Assembly (NCBI GenBank): GCA_905235575.1
Contig: CAJOLZ010000002.1
Span: 173,248 to 237,247, forward strand
DNA from: an uncultured Bacteroidaceae bacterium
GTDB lineage: Bacteria > Bacteroidota > Bacteroidia > Bacteroidales > Bacteroidaceae
Direction of reading: 5' to 3'
DNA length: 64,000 nt
Position numbers and translations under genes: made by a program. The notes beneath the pieces were generated by a model. That model was not told the origin of the DNA. It ran no database searches and was given only the letters and a program-made list of their open reading frames with translations. This document shows, piece by piece, positions 26,801 through 35,373 of this stretch (positions are counted from its first letter, which is position 1; every line of letters starts with the position of its first letter).

Positions 26801-28469
26801 CGCGGCCCTCCTCAATCTTGGCCACCATCGCCATGCTGTCCAGCGCCCACCCTCCGTAGTCCAGGTGCGAGACCTCCACGTCGGCATCCAGCTTCGTACG
26901 GGCATCGAACGGGTCGAAGCCGCGGCCGCGAGCCGATGCCGAGAGCGAGACAGCACCGAAGTCGCCGTCGGGCAGAAAGTGATTCAAGTCGAGCTGCGAC
27001 GTCCTCAGGCTCGCGTCGTAAGACCTCGTCTCCGCATGCAGGCTCCCCGTCAATCGAGCCAGCCCCCTATCCTCTTTCAGCAATGCATCGATGTCGTAGA
27101 AGTCACCCTTCATGCGCCCCTTCGCCGATAAGGTCATGGGCGGCAGCACAAAGCCGTCCGAGCCGGCCAGACGGTTCACCAGCGACAGGTCCTCCGTCCG
27201 CAAGTCCACCTCAGCCTCGCCCCTCGTCACTCGTGTCGAATCAGTCACACCAGCCACCCAGCCTTTCCCCTCCAGATGAGCAATGTCCTCCATGGCAGCC
27301 ACCAGACGGTCGATGCGCATACTGTCCACATTGCCCTGCGCCGAGACGTCCACACACAGAGGCTCGTCCGGGCAGACCCGTTTCAGCAGGTCCGACAGCG
27401 AACCGTCCGCCACCGCCAGCAAGTCCTCACGCCCCAGACGCAGGCTCGCCTCCACATCCATCGTACCCCTGCCGCCAGTTTCGAAAGCCGACAACTCAGC
27501 CCTGCCGCTGGCCCGGAACGAACTGTAAGGCGTCTCCGCACCGAACGAGCGAAACTCCATCGCCCCCTCCTGCATTCTTACGCCAGCCTCCATCCGCGTG
27601 AGCGTCAGACCGCAAGCCTCCCGCACCCCCTCGCTCCACAGCGTAGCCTCCATGCAGCCCTCGTCGTCGTTATACAGAAAATCCCTCACGCCCAGACTGA
27701 TGTCGCTGAGCGCCACATGATTCAGGTCCAGCCCAGCCTCCTGCCGAGGCAGCGCGTCCAAGTCCATGCGGAACCATTCGCCGTCCATCGTCAGCCGTTC
27801 CACCCTATAGGCAGCCTCCCCCAGTCGGATGTCAGCCCCCGTCAGTTCGGCGCGCCGCACCCTGGCATCCATCGCCATCGCCTCCGACGTCAACACCAGC
27901 CTCACCCGCGTCCGTTCCATCAGCAGGTCGTCCACCGCGATGCGCCACTTCGAGCCGCCCTCGTCCTCCTCATCCTCCACATCCTCCGAAGCGCCGAGCC
28001 TCATGTCCAGGTCGCAGTCCGCCAGTCCTACCTCGTTCACCCGCAGCGTCTCCCTGCGCAGGTTCAGCTCGTCGGCCCGCAGCCAGACAGACCCCACTTG
28101 CCCCCTCAGCCAGAAGTCGTCCCACAGCCGGTGCGAATCCACCCTTCCCCCTTCCAGCCGGATGCCGTCAATGCCGATGCGCCCCGAGAGCAGCCCACGG
28201 AAATTCAAGTCCACCGCAGCGCGCTCCACCTCCAGCAGCGTGTCAGCGCCCTGCGTCACCAGCAGCCCCTCCGCATCCACATCGCACAGCGGCGACAGGC
28301 GCAGCCCCTCCGCCGAGACCCTCAGACCCGTCCGTCCCTCCACCGTCACCAGCAGCCGCCCCAGCGCCCAACGCTGCACAGGCGGGATGTAGAGCGCAGC
28401 CCACAACGCCAGCAGCACCACCAGCGGCAGTGCACACCAAAGAAACCGTCTGCCAGACCTTTTCGTCAT
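23895..28469 (-). CDS. tamB: TamB, AsmA-like translocation and assembly module protein
   Basis: 1524 residues from ATG 28469. A single N-terminal anchor helix (about 10-29) is followed by about 1100 residues of repeating beta-strands and a C-terminal DUF490/TamB domain (about 1150-1500) with conserved S-G-D-M-N-Y and L-T-I-Q-N-Q-L blocks. TamB spans the periplasm and is thought to carry lipids or aid barrel insertion with TamA/TamL. The open frame continues 97 codons upstream to 28760, but that part reads through the promoter and two repeat families, so it is rejected. First gene of the tamB-tamL-nucleotidyltransferase operon. Confidence 0.92.
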   Translation of the reverse strand: MTKRSGRRFLWCALPLVVLLALWAALYIPPVQRWALGRLLVTVEGRTGLRVSAEGLRLSPLCDVDAEGLLVTQGADTLLEVERAAVDLNFRGLLSGRIGIDGIRLEGGRVDSHRLWDDFWLRGQVGSVWLRADELNLRRETLRVNEVGLADCDLDMRLGASEDVEDEEDEGGSKWRIAVDDLLMERTRVRLVLTSEAMAMDARVRRAELTGADIRLGEAAYRVERLTMDGEWFRMDLDALPRQEAGLDLNHVALSDISLGVRDFLYNDDEGCMEATLWSEGVREACGLTLTRMEAGVRMQEGAMEFRSFGAETPYSSFRASGRAELSAFETGGRGTMDVEASLRLGREDLLAVADGSLSDLLKRVCPDEPLCVDVSAQGNVDSMRIDRLVAAMEDIAHLEGKGWVAGVTDSTRVTRGEAEVDLRTEDLSLVNRLAGSDGFVLPPMTLSAKGRMKGDFYDIDALLKEDRGLARLTGSLHAETRSYDASLRTSQLDLNHFLPDGDFGAVSLSASARGRGFDPFDARTKLDADVEVSHLDYGGWALDSMAMVAKIEEGRGRLEMKSENDLIAADGCAEADMARTLNNGVLDLDLRHLDAKSLGLTNDSLLMSMTLHAEGESDLKETHRLKASLRAQRIELPDTVYYPHDMTAQIEMSPTGLSADINAGDFEAKAKTGAGLEQLQGEIEALLAEVAAERREYHLRQDTLKTLLPDITLHIRSGRDNPLGDILHSKGYTLERFEMDLKSDTIVGLNGDGRLWGLNTGAILLDTIEWRIFNNDERLRLDGRVRNSPKNKVVSFETRLAAELTATGTEASLLFYDARGRKGMDLGLRTDILENGTKIHFTPYNPIIAYRKFKLNENNFIAMTNDMRIEAMVDLLADDGTGLKLYSTESDALQDLTLNLNHFNVGELTDIIPYMPKLGGLLHGDLHYLQTDSATLSISTDIAVERMKYEKADLGDVGLNAVYLPNNDGTHFVDGILTQNGNEVMFVNGTYRPEKDANYIEGKAQLERLPMSLTNGFIPDAMAKMEGFVNGELEIGGTTDRPMLTGMLTTDSMRLTSVPYNLNLTFPNDTLQIRQSHIDLDRIEAYAMGKEPLTLDGTIDFSNTDAISLDITVSAKDYQLINAPKTRNALAYGKANVDMRGRLRGTLDHLTMRGRLTVLGTTDLTYVLQDSPLTVEDRLADLVTFVDFNDTIETQVVKTKRQFVDMQLTIAIEQAAQVHCLLSESGQDYINLEGGGDLVLSYDNDSGLKLNGRYAILSGDMNYTVLPVVGSKHFKIESGSYVEFRGEMSDPYLNIKASERMRSSVSENNVPRSVAFDVGLIISQTLSDMGLEFTLSAPEDLTIQNQLAAMSAEDRGRVAVTMLATGMYLNDLSSSGGFSTSNTLNTYLQNEINNLVGRAQNTIDVNVGIENTTSESGASQTDYSFSFAKRFWGNRISIIVGGRVRTGEEAQNTGESIIDNISLEYRLDQSATRYVKLYYDHNYESLLEGEITEMGAGVVFRKKTDKLSELFIFRKPKTQPVTR

Positions 28470-28487
28470 CACTTCACATTCTTGCCG

Positions 28488-28519
28488 CAAAGATACGAAT
28501 AAGCGAGGAAAATGCCAAA
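28488..28519 (-). promoter_or_regulatory. tamB operon promoter, inside the 75-bp repeat
   Basis: Read on the minus strand: TTTG (28516-28519), 20 bases, TATCTTTG (28488-28495), a perfect consensus. Its start point would lie close to the tamB ATG (28469), leaving a leader of only about 12 bases. The upstream repeat copy has TATCTCTG at the same place and is probably inactive. Confidence 0.85.
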
Positions 28520-28640
28520 CTTGTTTGAGCATTTTCGAGCGGAAGTATTTTCGACCGAAGGTCAGAGATACGAATAAGCGAGGAAAATGCCAAACTTGTT
28601 TGAGCATTTTCGAGCGGAAGTGTCTTAGACCGAAGGTCAG
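28491..28640 (-). repeat. Tandem dimer of a 75-bp promoter-bearing repeat
   Basis: Two direct copies of 75 bp (28491-28565 and 28566-28640) that differ only in the GAAGTATTTTCGACC versus GAAGTGTCTTAGACC stretch. Both hold the block GGCATTTTCCTCGCTTATTC when read on the minus strand. The copy next to tamB supplies its promoter. A matching dimer lies upstream of ileS (37156-37347) and a half copy upstream of the CotH-like gene. Confidence 0.92.
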
Positions 28641-28662
28641 CGCTACTTTACAAGTGTGTAAA

Positions 28663-28728
28663 CGCAACGGGGTGCGACGGACATTGCACCACGTTGCGAC
28701 GCTTGTTGCAGCACGGTGCGACGGCGTT
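28663..28728. repeat. 22-bp tandem repeat array E
   Basis: Three units at 28663, 28685 and 28707, all 22 bp (cores CGCAACGGGGTGCG, TGCACCACGTTGCG, TGCAGCACGGTGCG). It lies upstream of the tamB promoter and downstream of tRNA-Arg on the same strand, so it could terminate the tRNA transcript. Confidence 0.85.
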
Positions 28729-28960
28729 GGATGGCAGCGCAGGTATGCTCTTCTGCTCAATATCTATAGGGCGCTCAAAAAGGGGTCTTGTTCCAGGGGG
28801 GCTCGCCTGATGGTGTGGCTTGCAGGGAGGGAAAGAAAAAGGAACTCGGGCTGACCTGCTGGAACTCCACCCCAGCGTCCTGCCTAAATTCCTTAAACCC
28901 GATTGGGGTTAAATGAGAAAATGGGTTGTGTCGAGCAACTGTTTTCTCTCCTGCATTATG
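28729..28960. other. Spacer between array E and tRNA-Arg
   Basis: No supported gene. The only structure seen is a small imperfect inverted repeat, TTAAACCC-GATT-GGGGTTAA, near 28890-28911 that could weakly terminate the tRNA transcript on the minus strand. Confidence 0.5.
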
Positions 28961-29035
28961 TGATTCGGAAGGGGCTCGAACCCTTGACCCGCAGCTTAGA
29001 AGGCTGCTGCTCTAATCCAACTGAGCTACCGAACC
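28961..29035 (-). tRNA. tRNA-Arg (anticodon TCT)
   Basis: 75 bases fold as a cloverleaf on the minus strand. The acceptor stem is GGTTCGG with CCGAATC, the discriminator is A, the D-arm holds TAGCTCAGTTGGATTAGAGC, the anticodon stem is GCAGC/GCTGC around the loop CTTCTAA (anticodon TCT, reading AGA/AGG), and the T-loop is GGTTCGAGCCC. CCA is not encoded. Confidence 0.96.
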
Positions 29036-29157
29036 GTGTTTGACTTTCGGTCTTCCGCTGTCACGTCTGGGCTTTTGGTTGTGAACGGGTCTTCACTACC
29101 GCCTCGCTGTTGCATCGGTTGTGTCTGTCTGCCCTGTGCGGGCTCGGAAATCGGTTG

Positions 29158-29189
29158 CAAAATTACGGCTTTGTGCGTGATTATGCAAA
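29158..29189 (-). promoter_or_regulatory. tRNA-Arg promoter
   Basis: On the minus strand, TTTG (29186-29189), 20 bases, TAATTTTG (29158-29165) fits the Bacteroidetes consensus exactly. It gives a 5' leader of about 115 bases that RNase P would remove. The -33 element lies 23 bases from the end of addB. Confidence 0.8.
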
Positions 29190-29211
29190 TTATTGCTGGT
29201 TTTTTTTGCTT

Positions 29212-32118
29212 TCACTCGGTTTGGCAGAGGCTGGCGAAGGGGCATTGGCGGCAGTTTTGGGGGTGTGGTGTGGGGGTGAATGGCTTGCGGAGTGTGCATA
29301 TTTCGGCAAGGAGCTGGCGGAGGTGTTCTTCGAACTCGTGGGCGAGCGGACGTATGTCGGCATTGCGCGGTGTGCCGGGTCGGGAGGCTATGCGGAGTGT
29401 GGGGTCGAAGTGGGGTTCGACGGCGCTGCGCATATAGAGCAGGGCGGTGTGGATGGGTGTGTGGGCGGTGTGGCTGTGGCTGCGCAGGACGGCGAGGGCG
29501 TAGAGGAGTGCCTGGAGGGTGTGTGGCTGCTGTCGGAGGTCGGTGGCGAAGGCGGCTTCGAGGGTGGGGAGTGTGCTGTGGGGTGTGCCGGTCTTGTAGT
29601 CGAGGATGCGGAGTGCGCCGTCGGCTTGTCGGTCTATGCGGTCTGCGCGTCCGCCGAGCTGGATGGTGTGGGTGGTGCTGTCGGCCTGGAATCTGAGGGG
29701 GAAGGTGATGTCGGTCTCGGTGGAGAGGAGGGTGAAGGGGGTGTGCCGGAGGTCGTGACGGACGAGGGTGCGGAGGTAGTGGGTGACGACGTCGCGCAGG
29801 ATGAGTTGCTGGCCTTGGTAGTGGGGATGGGGATAGTCTTGGCTTTGGACGGTCTGACGGATGATTTGTGTTTTCTGTGCTTGGTCTGTGAGGGGCTTGA
29901 AGATGTTGAGCTGGAAGGCGAGGTGGACAAAGGGGCGCAGTGAGGGCTCGTCGGTGAGTGGGCGCAGGTGGTGGGCTTCGATGTGGGTTGTCTGGTGGGT
30001 GTGGGTGAGGTGGATGTAGAGGGTCTGGGCTGCGTCGTGGAAGATGTTGCCGAGCTGGAGGGGGTCTATCTCGTCGGGGGGTGTATCGTCGGGACGGAGG
30101 TGTCGGATGTAGCGCCAGTAGAACTGGAGCGGGCAGCGCAGGTAGGTGTTGAGTGCGGTGGGACTGAGTGGGTGCTGTGGGGTGGTGTAATCGCTGAGCA
30201 GTTGGTGGAGCATCTGGGGTGTCTTGTGGATGACGATGGGGGCTGGCGTTGCGATGTGTGGTGTGTTCTGCAGCTGTATCTTGGTGACGCTGAGACGATG
30301 GGCTGGAAGGTGGGAGAGGAGTTGGAGGATGTATCGCGAGGGTTCGTGGCGTCGGTTGCCTGCGGTGTTGGTGTTGTAGAGGATGGTGAGGTTCTGGGTG
30401 CGCTGTATGAGTCGATAGAAGTGATAGGCGAAGGTGGCGCTGCGGTGTCGGGGTGTGGTGAGTCCGTGTGCCTGACGGACGACGGCGGGGAGGATGGTGT
30501 CGGTCTGTGTGGGGCGCGGCATCTGGTCTTCCTCGACGGAGAGTAGTAGGAGGTTTGTGAAGTTGAGGCAGCGCGTCTCGAGGAGTCCCATGACTTGCAG
30601 TCCTGTGGCTGGCTCGCCGTGGAAGGGTATGGTGGCGGTGCGCAGGGCGGTGAGGATGAGTCGGCGGAGTGTGACGCTCTGGAGGGTGAGCGGGCGGTGT
30701 GGGTCGGTGAGGAGGCGGTGGAAGCGGAGGAGGAGGCGGTGGCTTTGGTAGATGCTCTCGGAGTGGAGTAGGTTTACGGTGCTCTGGGTGTGGGTGTCTT
30801 GGTTTTCTGTGGGGGTGTCGGATTGTGTGGTCTCTCTGGCCTGTGCCATTCCGATGGTCTCGAGGTGGCGGATGAGCTGTGCGAGGAGTGTAGCGAGGTC
30901 GGGGCAGGGGAGGGCTATTTCGTCGGAGGGTATGAGGGTTGCGTAGGGATGGCTCATCACTCGCTGCAGGTGGGTGTATCGGAAGGTCTCTCGGCTTGGG
31001 TCCCATCCCTCGGTGTGGAGTGTGAGGAGGGCTGCGAGGAAGGAATAGACGGGTGTCTGGACCAAGGGGAAGCCCATGGTGATGTTGATGTAGTGGTGCT
31101 CGGGAAGGGCGTGGAGGAGGGGGAGGAGGAGTTGTTCGTTGCAGAGCACGATGGCGTTCCGGGGTGTGCTCTCGCTGTCCCAATGGCTGGCGTATCGGGC
31201 TGTGGCGCTGTCGGTGGAGGTGGAGACGAGGGTGATGTGGCGGAGACGGCTGAGGTTGTCGAAATGTTCTGCGGGGAGTGCGGAGGGGAAGAGGCGGAGA
31301 TTCTGCTGCATGAACTGTCCTGCCTCGTGATGTGGGTTGTTGAGGTAGTATTCGTCGTAGTCCCAATAGAAGAGGGCTTGCGACGAGAGGGCTTTCATGA
31401 GTTGAATGTCGACGGGATTGAGGAGACTGAAGCCTACGAAGGCTACTCGTCCGAGACGTTCCGCGATGGTGGGGTCGGCCTTGATGCGCTGGCAGACTTC
31501 GCGCTGAAGGGCTCCTTCCCAAAGCTGATTGTGGCAGAGAAGGTCGGAGCGGAGGTCGGAATAGATGTTGAAGAGCTGGTTCCAGAGTTGCAGGAAACGA
31601 CGGCGCACCTTTGAGTCTTCTCCGTTGGAGAAATAGCCGAAGAATCGTTTCAGCAGTTGGCGTTGCTCGTCGGTGAGATAGGTGAGGTCGTTGAGTTCGT
31701 CGAGTTGCTGGGCATGAAGGAGCACCTGCCTGGCGTCGGCCAGATGTTTGTCGATGTCGTCAAAGTCGGAGAGGATTATCTCGCCCCATCCCCAGAAACG
31801 GTCGAGCGTCTCGTGTTCCTCGGCCTCGGCCCGCTCGTCGGCATCGATGGCGGGGAGGATGCGTTCGAGGTAGTGTTGGTGCAGGCGGACGATGGTCTCG
31901 ATGGGGTCGGCAACGGTGTAGGGACTGAGGGAAAGGAAGAGGTCGCCGAGGGTTGTGAAGCGTGGTGCCCAGATGGGACGACCTTGGCTGAGGGCCTGCA
32001 GCTCTTCGGTGAGGAAAAGCCCGGCACGTTTGTTGGGAAAGACCACGGTGAGGTCTCTCATGTCGTTTCCGAAACGATGCAGCAGGTCTTGGGCTACGAG
32101 GCCGAGAAAGGTTTCCAT
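29212..32118 (-). CDS. addB: AddB-like subunit, PD-(D/E)XK nuclease with Fe-S cysteines
   Basis: 968 residues. The N-terminal part is an inactivated helicase-like core (as in AddB), beginning with V-V-F-P-N-K-R-A. The C-terminal nuclease domain has GGRADRID (822-829) and DYKTG (840-844), the metal-binding D and the E/D-x-K pair. Four cysteines, C662 and C956/C959/C965, follow the C-x(~290)-C-x2-C-x5-C pattern that holds the 4Fe-4S cluster in AddB. With AddA it processes double-strand breaks for RecA loading. It follows addA by 13 bases. Composition is unusual: long stretches rich in His, Thr and Gln. Confidence 0.88.
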   Translation of the reverse strand: METFLGLVAQDLLHRFGNDMRDLTVVFPNKRAGLFLTEELQALSQGRPIWAPRFTTLGDLFLSLSPYTVADPIETIVRLHQHYLERILPAIDADERAEAEEHETLDRFWGWGEIILSDFDDIDKHLADARQVLLHAQQLDELNDLTYLTDEQRQLLKRFFGYFSNGEDSKVRRRFLQLWNQLFNIYSDLRSDLLCHNQLWEGALQREVCQRIKADPTIAERLGRVAFVGFSLLNPVDIQLMKALSSQALFYWDYDEYYLNNPHHEAGQFMQQNLRLFPSALPAEHFDNLSRLRHITLVSTSTDSATARYASHWDSESTPRNAIVLCNEQLLLPLLHALPEHHYINITMGFPLVQTPVYSFLAALLTLHTEGWDPSRETFRYTHLQRVMSHPYATLIPSDEIALPCPDLATLLAQLIRHLETIGMAQARETTQSDTPTENQDTHTQSTVNLLHSESIYQSHRLLLRFHRLLTDPHRPLTLQSVTLRRLILTALRTATIPFHGEPATGLQVMGLLETRCLNFTNLLLLSVEEDQMPRPTQTDTILPAVVRQAHGLTTPRHRSATFAYHFYRLIQRTQNLTILYNTNTAGNRRHEPSRYILQLLSHLPAHRLSVTKIQLQNTPHIATPAPIVIHKTPQMLHQLLSDYTTPQHPLSPTALNTYLRCPLQFYWRYIRHLRPDDTPPDEIDPLQLGNIFHDAAQTLYIHLTHTHQTTHIEAHHLRPLTDEPSLRPFVHLAFQLNIFKPLTDQAQKTQIIRQTVQSQDYPHPHYQGQQLILRDVVTHYLRTLVRHDLRHTPFTLLSTETDITFPLRFQADSTTHTIQLGGRADRIDRQADGALRILDYKTGTPHSTLPTLEAAFATDLRQQPHTLQALLYALAVLRSHSHTAHTPIHTALLYMRSAVEPHFDPTLRIASRPGTPRNADIRPLAHEFEEHLRQLLAEICTLRKPFTPTPHPQNCRQCPFASLCQTE

Positions 32119-32131
32119 TTCTTTGCTTCGG

Positions 32132-35100
32132 TTAGGGGTTTACATTTTCGATGTGACCGCTGTAGAGATACCAGAGGTAGCCCTTCACGGTATGGTCTGG
32201 GTACATCTGTTGCATGAGGTCGACATAGGCTTTCACCTGGTTGTGATGTTCGCTGTCGGGACGGGCAAACTTGTAGTCTATCACGCTGATTTGATTTCCT
32301 TTGATGACGATGCGGTCCGGTCGATGGCAGTGTTGGTTGGGACGATGTTTGCTGAGCCCGATGATATTGGTCTCGTTAAAGACTTCGTTTCCGTCAGAGA
32401 ACCAATCTTTTACCATTTCGTTTCTAAAGCCTTTCTTCAGGCGTTCGGAGAGCATTTCGAACATTTTTTCGTCGGTTATAATACCCTCTGAGAGACTTTG
32501 CCTCAGGATGCGCGGAATGTCGTCTTCGGTGCGGATCAGGCTGAGGACGTAATGAAGGACCTTGCCGATGTCGGTGTAGGAGAGCGGTTCTTCCGATGTG
32601 AGGTCGTGGACAAAGCGCTGGCTCTCGTTGCTCTGTACGAAGTTCATCTTCGGTTTTCTGGTGACGAAGGGCAGTTCGAGCGGCTTTCCGTGGCTCAGGT
32701 CCATGCGGTTCTCGTCATTTTCTTCAACAGAGATTTCCGCATCATCGGCCTTGACGTGCCCGCCTCCCACGGGTTCTCCCTCTTCATACCAGAAGATGTC
32801 GTCGTCGGCCTTCATTTCCGTTCGTAGCGTTTCCATGACAATCTCCGCCGCAGTGGCGCTGTCGTTCAGGGTCGATTTCTCCTCTTCGTCGGCCTGTGTC
32901 AATCCCCACAGCAAGAGGTTCTTCTCGGCTCGGGTGAAAGCGACGTAAAGTAAGTTCAGGGCATCCACACGCTTCTGGAACATTTCTTCGGCGTACTCCT
33001 TGTCGTAATAGCTTGCCGAGAGGTCCTTCTTCAGTTGAATCGGGAGCGGCCCCAAGGCATTGAAACGGGCATCCGAGGCCTTCATCCATCGCTTCTCGGC
33101 CTGTCCCTGCTTGTTGATGTTCCAATGTGTTGCGGGTAAGAAGACGGTGTGAAACTCCAGTCCCTTCGATTTGTGGATGGTCATCACCCTCACTCCGTCA
33201 ACGTTTCCCACAGGCACGGGTTTCTTCGAGAGCGTTTCGTCCCATGCCTTCAGGAACGAAGCCATGTCGCCATTGCCGTTGAAGAGGAAGTCCTGCAGCG
33301 TATCGAAAAAGGCATTCAGATGAGCCTCCTCGCCCTTCGTCCCCTCTGTTCCGATTCGGCTGCAAAGTTCTTCGCAGAGCAAATAAAGCGGCATCTTCAA
33401 GAGTTCATCGCGTTCCGTCTCGTCGAAAGCAAAGTCTGCAGACATCTCCAGATAAGTAGCCGAGATGCGGTCCTTCGGATTCGACAGACAGCGCAGCGCA
33501 GCCACAATCGTCCTCACGGCGCGGCTTGCCCCCAACACGAAGGCCTCGTCGCTCACCAGTCTTATCTCCGGAGCCAACTCCTGCAGACGTCTTATCACCT
33601 CGGCACCCTCCTTGTTCTCCCTCACCAAGATAGCCATTTCGCCAGGCTTCACGCCTCTCCTCAACATCTCCCGGATGCGCTCCGCCAACTCCTCAGCCAT
33701 CCATTCGCGGTACGATTCCTCGTTTTTCTTCTTACCGCGGAACAGTCTCATCGAGACAAAACCCTTCTCCTCCCGATGGACAGGCTTCTGAGCAGCATCG
33801 GCATAGAGGTCAGACAAGCTGGGCCGATGTGCTTCCTTATTATCTAATATAGCAGCCGCCGCGAGGAAGAAACGGTTGTTGAACTCCACGATGCGACGCT
33901 CACTGCGGAAGTTGCGGTCCAGTCTCTCTACATTCGGGCGGCAGGGCAGCGAATAGTCCTTTTCAATCTCCTGCAAGATGCGCCAGTCGCCGTTTCTCCA
34001 ACGATAGATGCTCTGTTTGACGTCGCCCACGACGAGGTCCGACCCAGTCGAAGCCAGATTCTCCACCAGCAGCACGCGGAAGTTGCGCCATTGCATGCGG
34101 CTCGTATCCTGAAACTCGTCAATCATCACATGCTGAAAAGTGTTGCCAGCCTTCTCGAAGACGAAAGGCGCATCGCTGTTGCCCACCAGACGAGAGAGCA
34201 GCGCCGGAGTGCGGCTCAGCGGAAACTGGTTGTTCTCCTCCGCAACATCCAGCGTCTCGTCCTCAATCATGCCCAGCAGACGCAACCGGTGAATGTCGGC
34301 CAGCGCCAGACGCGAAGTGAAGACATCCCTGTAAATCTCCTCATATCGTTCCCACAGCGACCTTAGCCGTTCGCTCGTCTCCCGAGCCGCATCCTCCAGC
34401 TGTTCGTCACCCTTGCGCAGCATCTCGCGACAGTCCTCGTAGAGCGCACGATGCACCCTCGCACCCATCTTGGGAGCCTCAAGCCGCCTCATCAACTCCA
34501 GCAAGTTCCTGTAATCCTTACCATGCGAGATGCGGTCCAGGTTCAGTTCCTGCCCCTCCATCCAACGCTCCAGCCCGTCCACCGCAGCCGTAACCACCTC
34601 TTTCCCCACAGCCACCGTCCGCTTCATCTCAGCCACAAAGCGTTCAATCTCCGCCGCGCTGCGCAAAGCTTCACGCTCGCTGTCCGGTCGTTCCTGAAAC
34701 GCCTCGTCAAAGATGCAGCCGGCAAACGACTTCACCGCGCTCGCCACGTTCCAGGCATGCCCATTGTCCAGTTCCTCCTGCAACAGCTCGCCAATCCAGC
34801 GTCGCACCCCACCGTCGTCCCCGTCGCGCAAGCCCTCCACCAGACGGTCCACAGCCGTCCCCACCAGCTCGTCGTCGTTCAGTTCCACTCGCAGCCGCGC
34901 ATTCAGACCCAGCTCGCGAGCCAGGTTCCGCATCACACTCTGCAAGAACGAGTCGATAGTCTCCACCCTGAAATAAGAAAAGTCGTGCAGGATAGCCGTC
35001 AGCGCGTTCCGGGCACGCTCGCGCAGCACCGTCTCCGGCAGCCGCACACCCCTTTCCTCCAGCGCCGTCTCCACAGCCTCGCGCAAGTCCTCACTCTCCG

Positions 35101-35299
35101 TTCCGTGACCCATCCGATAGAGAAACGTCAGGATGCGGCCCTTCATCTCGGCCGTCGCCAGATTCGTGAACGTCACCGTCAGCACATGGCGGAAAGCCTC
35201 CGCCGATGCCTCCGAGAGCACCACCGCCAGATACTGCACCGCCAGCGCATAAGTCTTGCCCGAGCCGGCAGAAGCACGAAAAGCAGAGAAACGATTCAA
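32132..35299 (-). CDS. addA: AddA-like helicase-nuclease subunit
   Basis: A 1055-residue UvrD-like helicase with a C-terminal nuclease. Walker A is ASAGSGKT (9-16), Walker B is DEFQDT (394-399), then GDVKQSIYRWRNG, motif V MTIHKSKGLEF and motif VI LLYVAFTRA. The C-terminal RecB-type nuclease keeps D-Y-K (D1008, K1010). Together with the next gene it should form an AddAB-type enzyme that resects double-strand ends and starts recombination; the nearest alternative is a RecB-like protein working alone. Its promoter is divergent from that of panB. Confidence 0.92.
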   Translation of the reverse strand: MNRFSAFRASAGSGKTYALAVQYLAVVLSEASAEAFRHVLTVTFTNLATAEMKGRILTFLYRMGHGTESEDLREAVETALEERGVRLPETVLRERARNALTAILHDFSYFRVETIDSFLQSVMRNLARELGLNARLRVELNDDELVGTAVDRLVEGLRDGDDGGVRRWIGELLQEELDNGHAWNVASAVKSFAGCIFDEAFQERPDSEREALRSAAEIERFVAEMKRTVAVGKEVVTAAVDGLERWMEGQELNLDRISHGKDYRNLLELMRRLEAPKMGARVHRALYEDCREMLRKGDEQLEDAARETSERLRSLWERYEEIYRDVFTSRLALADIHRLRLLGMIEDETLDVAEENNQFPLSRTPALLSRLVGNSDAPFVFEKAGNTFQHVMIDEFQDTSRMQWRNFRVLLVENLASTGSDLVVGDVKQSIYRWRNGDWRILQEIEKDYSLPCRPNVERLDRNFRSERRIVEFNNRFFLAAAAILDNKEAHRPSLSDLYADAAQKPVHREEKGFVSMRLFRGKKKNEESYREWMAEELAERIREMLRRGVKPGEMAILVRENKEGAEVIRRLQELAPEIRLVSDEAFVLGASRAVRTIVAALRCLSNPKDRISATYLEMSADFAFDETERDELLKMPLYLLCEELCSRIGTEGTKGEEAHLNAFFDTLQDFLFNGNGDMASFLKAWDETLSKKPVPVGNVDGVRVMTIHKSKGLEFHTVFLPATHWNINKQGQAEKRWMKASDARFNALGPLPIQLKKDLSASYYDKEYAEEMFQKRVDALNLLYVAFTRAEKNLLLWGLTQADEEEKSTLNDSATAAEIVMETLRTEMKADDDIFWYEEGEPVGGGHVKADDAEISVEENDENRMDLSHGKPLELPFVTRKPKMNFVQSNESQRFVHDLTSEEPLSYTDIGKVLHYVLSLIRTEDDIPRILRQSLSEGIITDEKMFEMLSERLKKGFRNEMVKDWFSDGNEVFNETNIIGLSKHRPNQHCHRPDRIVIKGNQISVIDYKFARPDSEHHNQVKAYVDLMQQMYPDHTVKGYLWYLYSGHIENVNP

Positions 35300-35333
35300 C
35301 CCTGAAAACTTAACATTTAGACAATTCCGACCT

Positions 35334-35365
35334 CAAAATTACAGAAAAATGACCGCAACTCCAAA
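35334..35365 (-). promoter_or_regulatory. addA-addB promoter
   Basis: On the minus strand, TTTG (35362-35365), 20 bases, TAATTTTG (35334-35341), a perfect consensus. The -33 element lies only 8 bases from the panB -7 element on the other strand, so the two promoters overlap. Confidence 0.85.
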
Positions 35366-35373
35366 CTTTTTTG

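Noticed and set aside
28470-28760. N-terminal extension of TamB by 97 codons
   Set aside because: The extension reads through the promoter, two 75-bp repeats and array E; a normal anchor helix begins at 28469.
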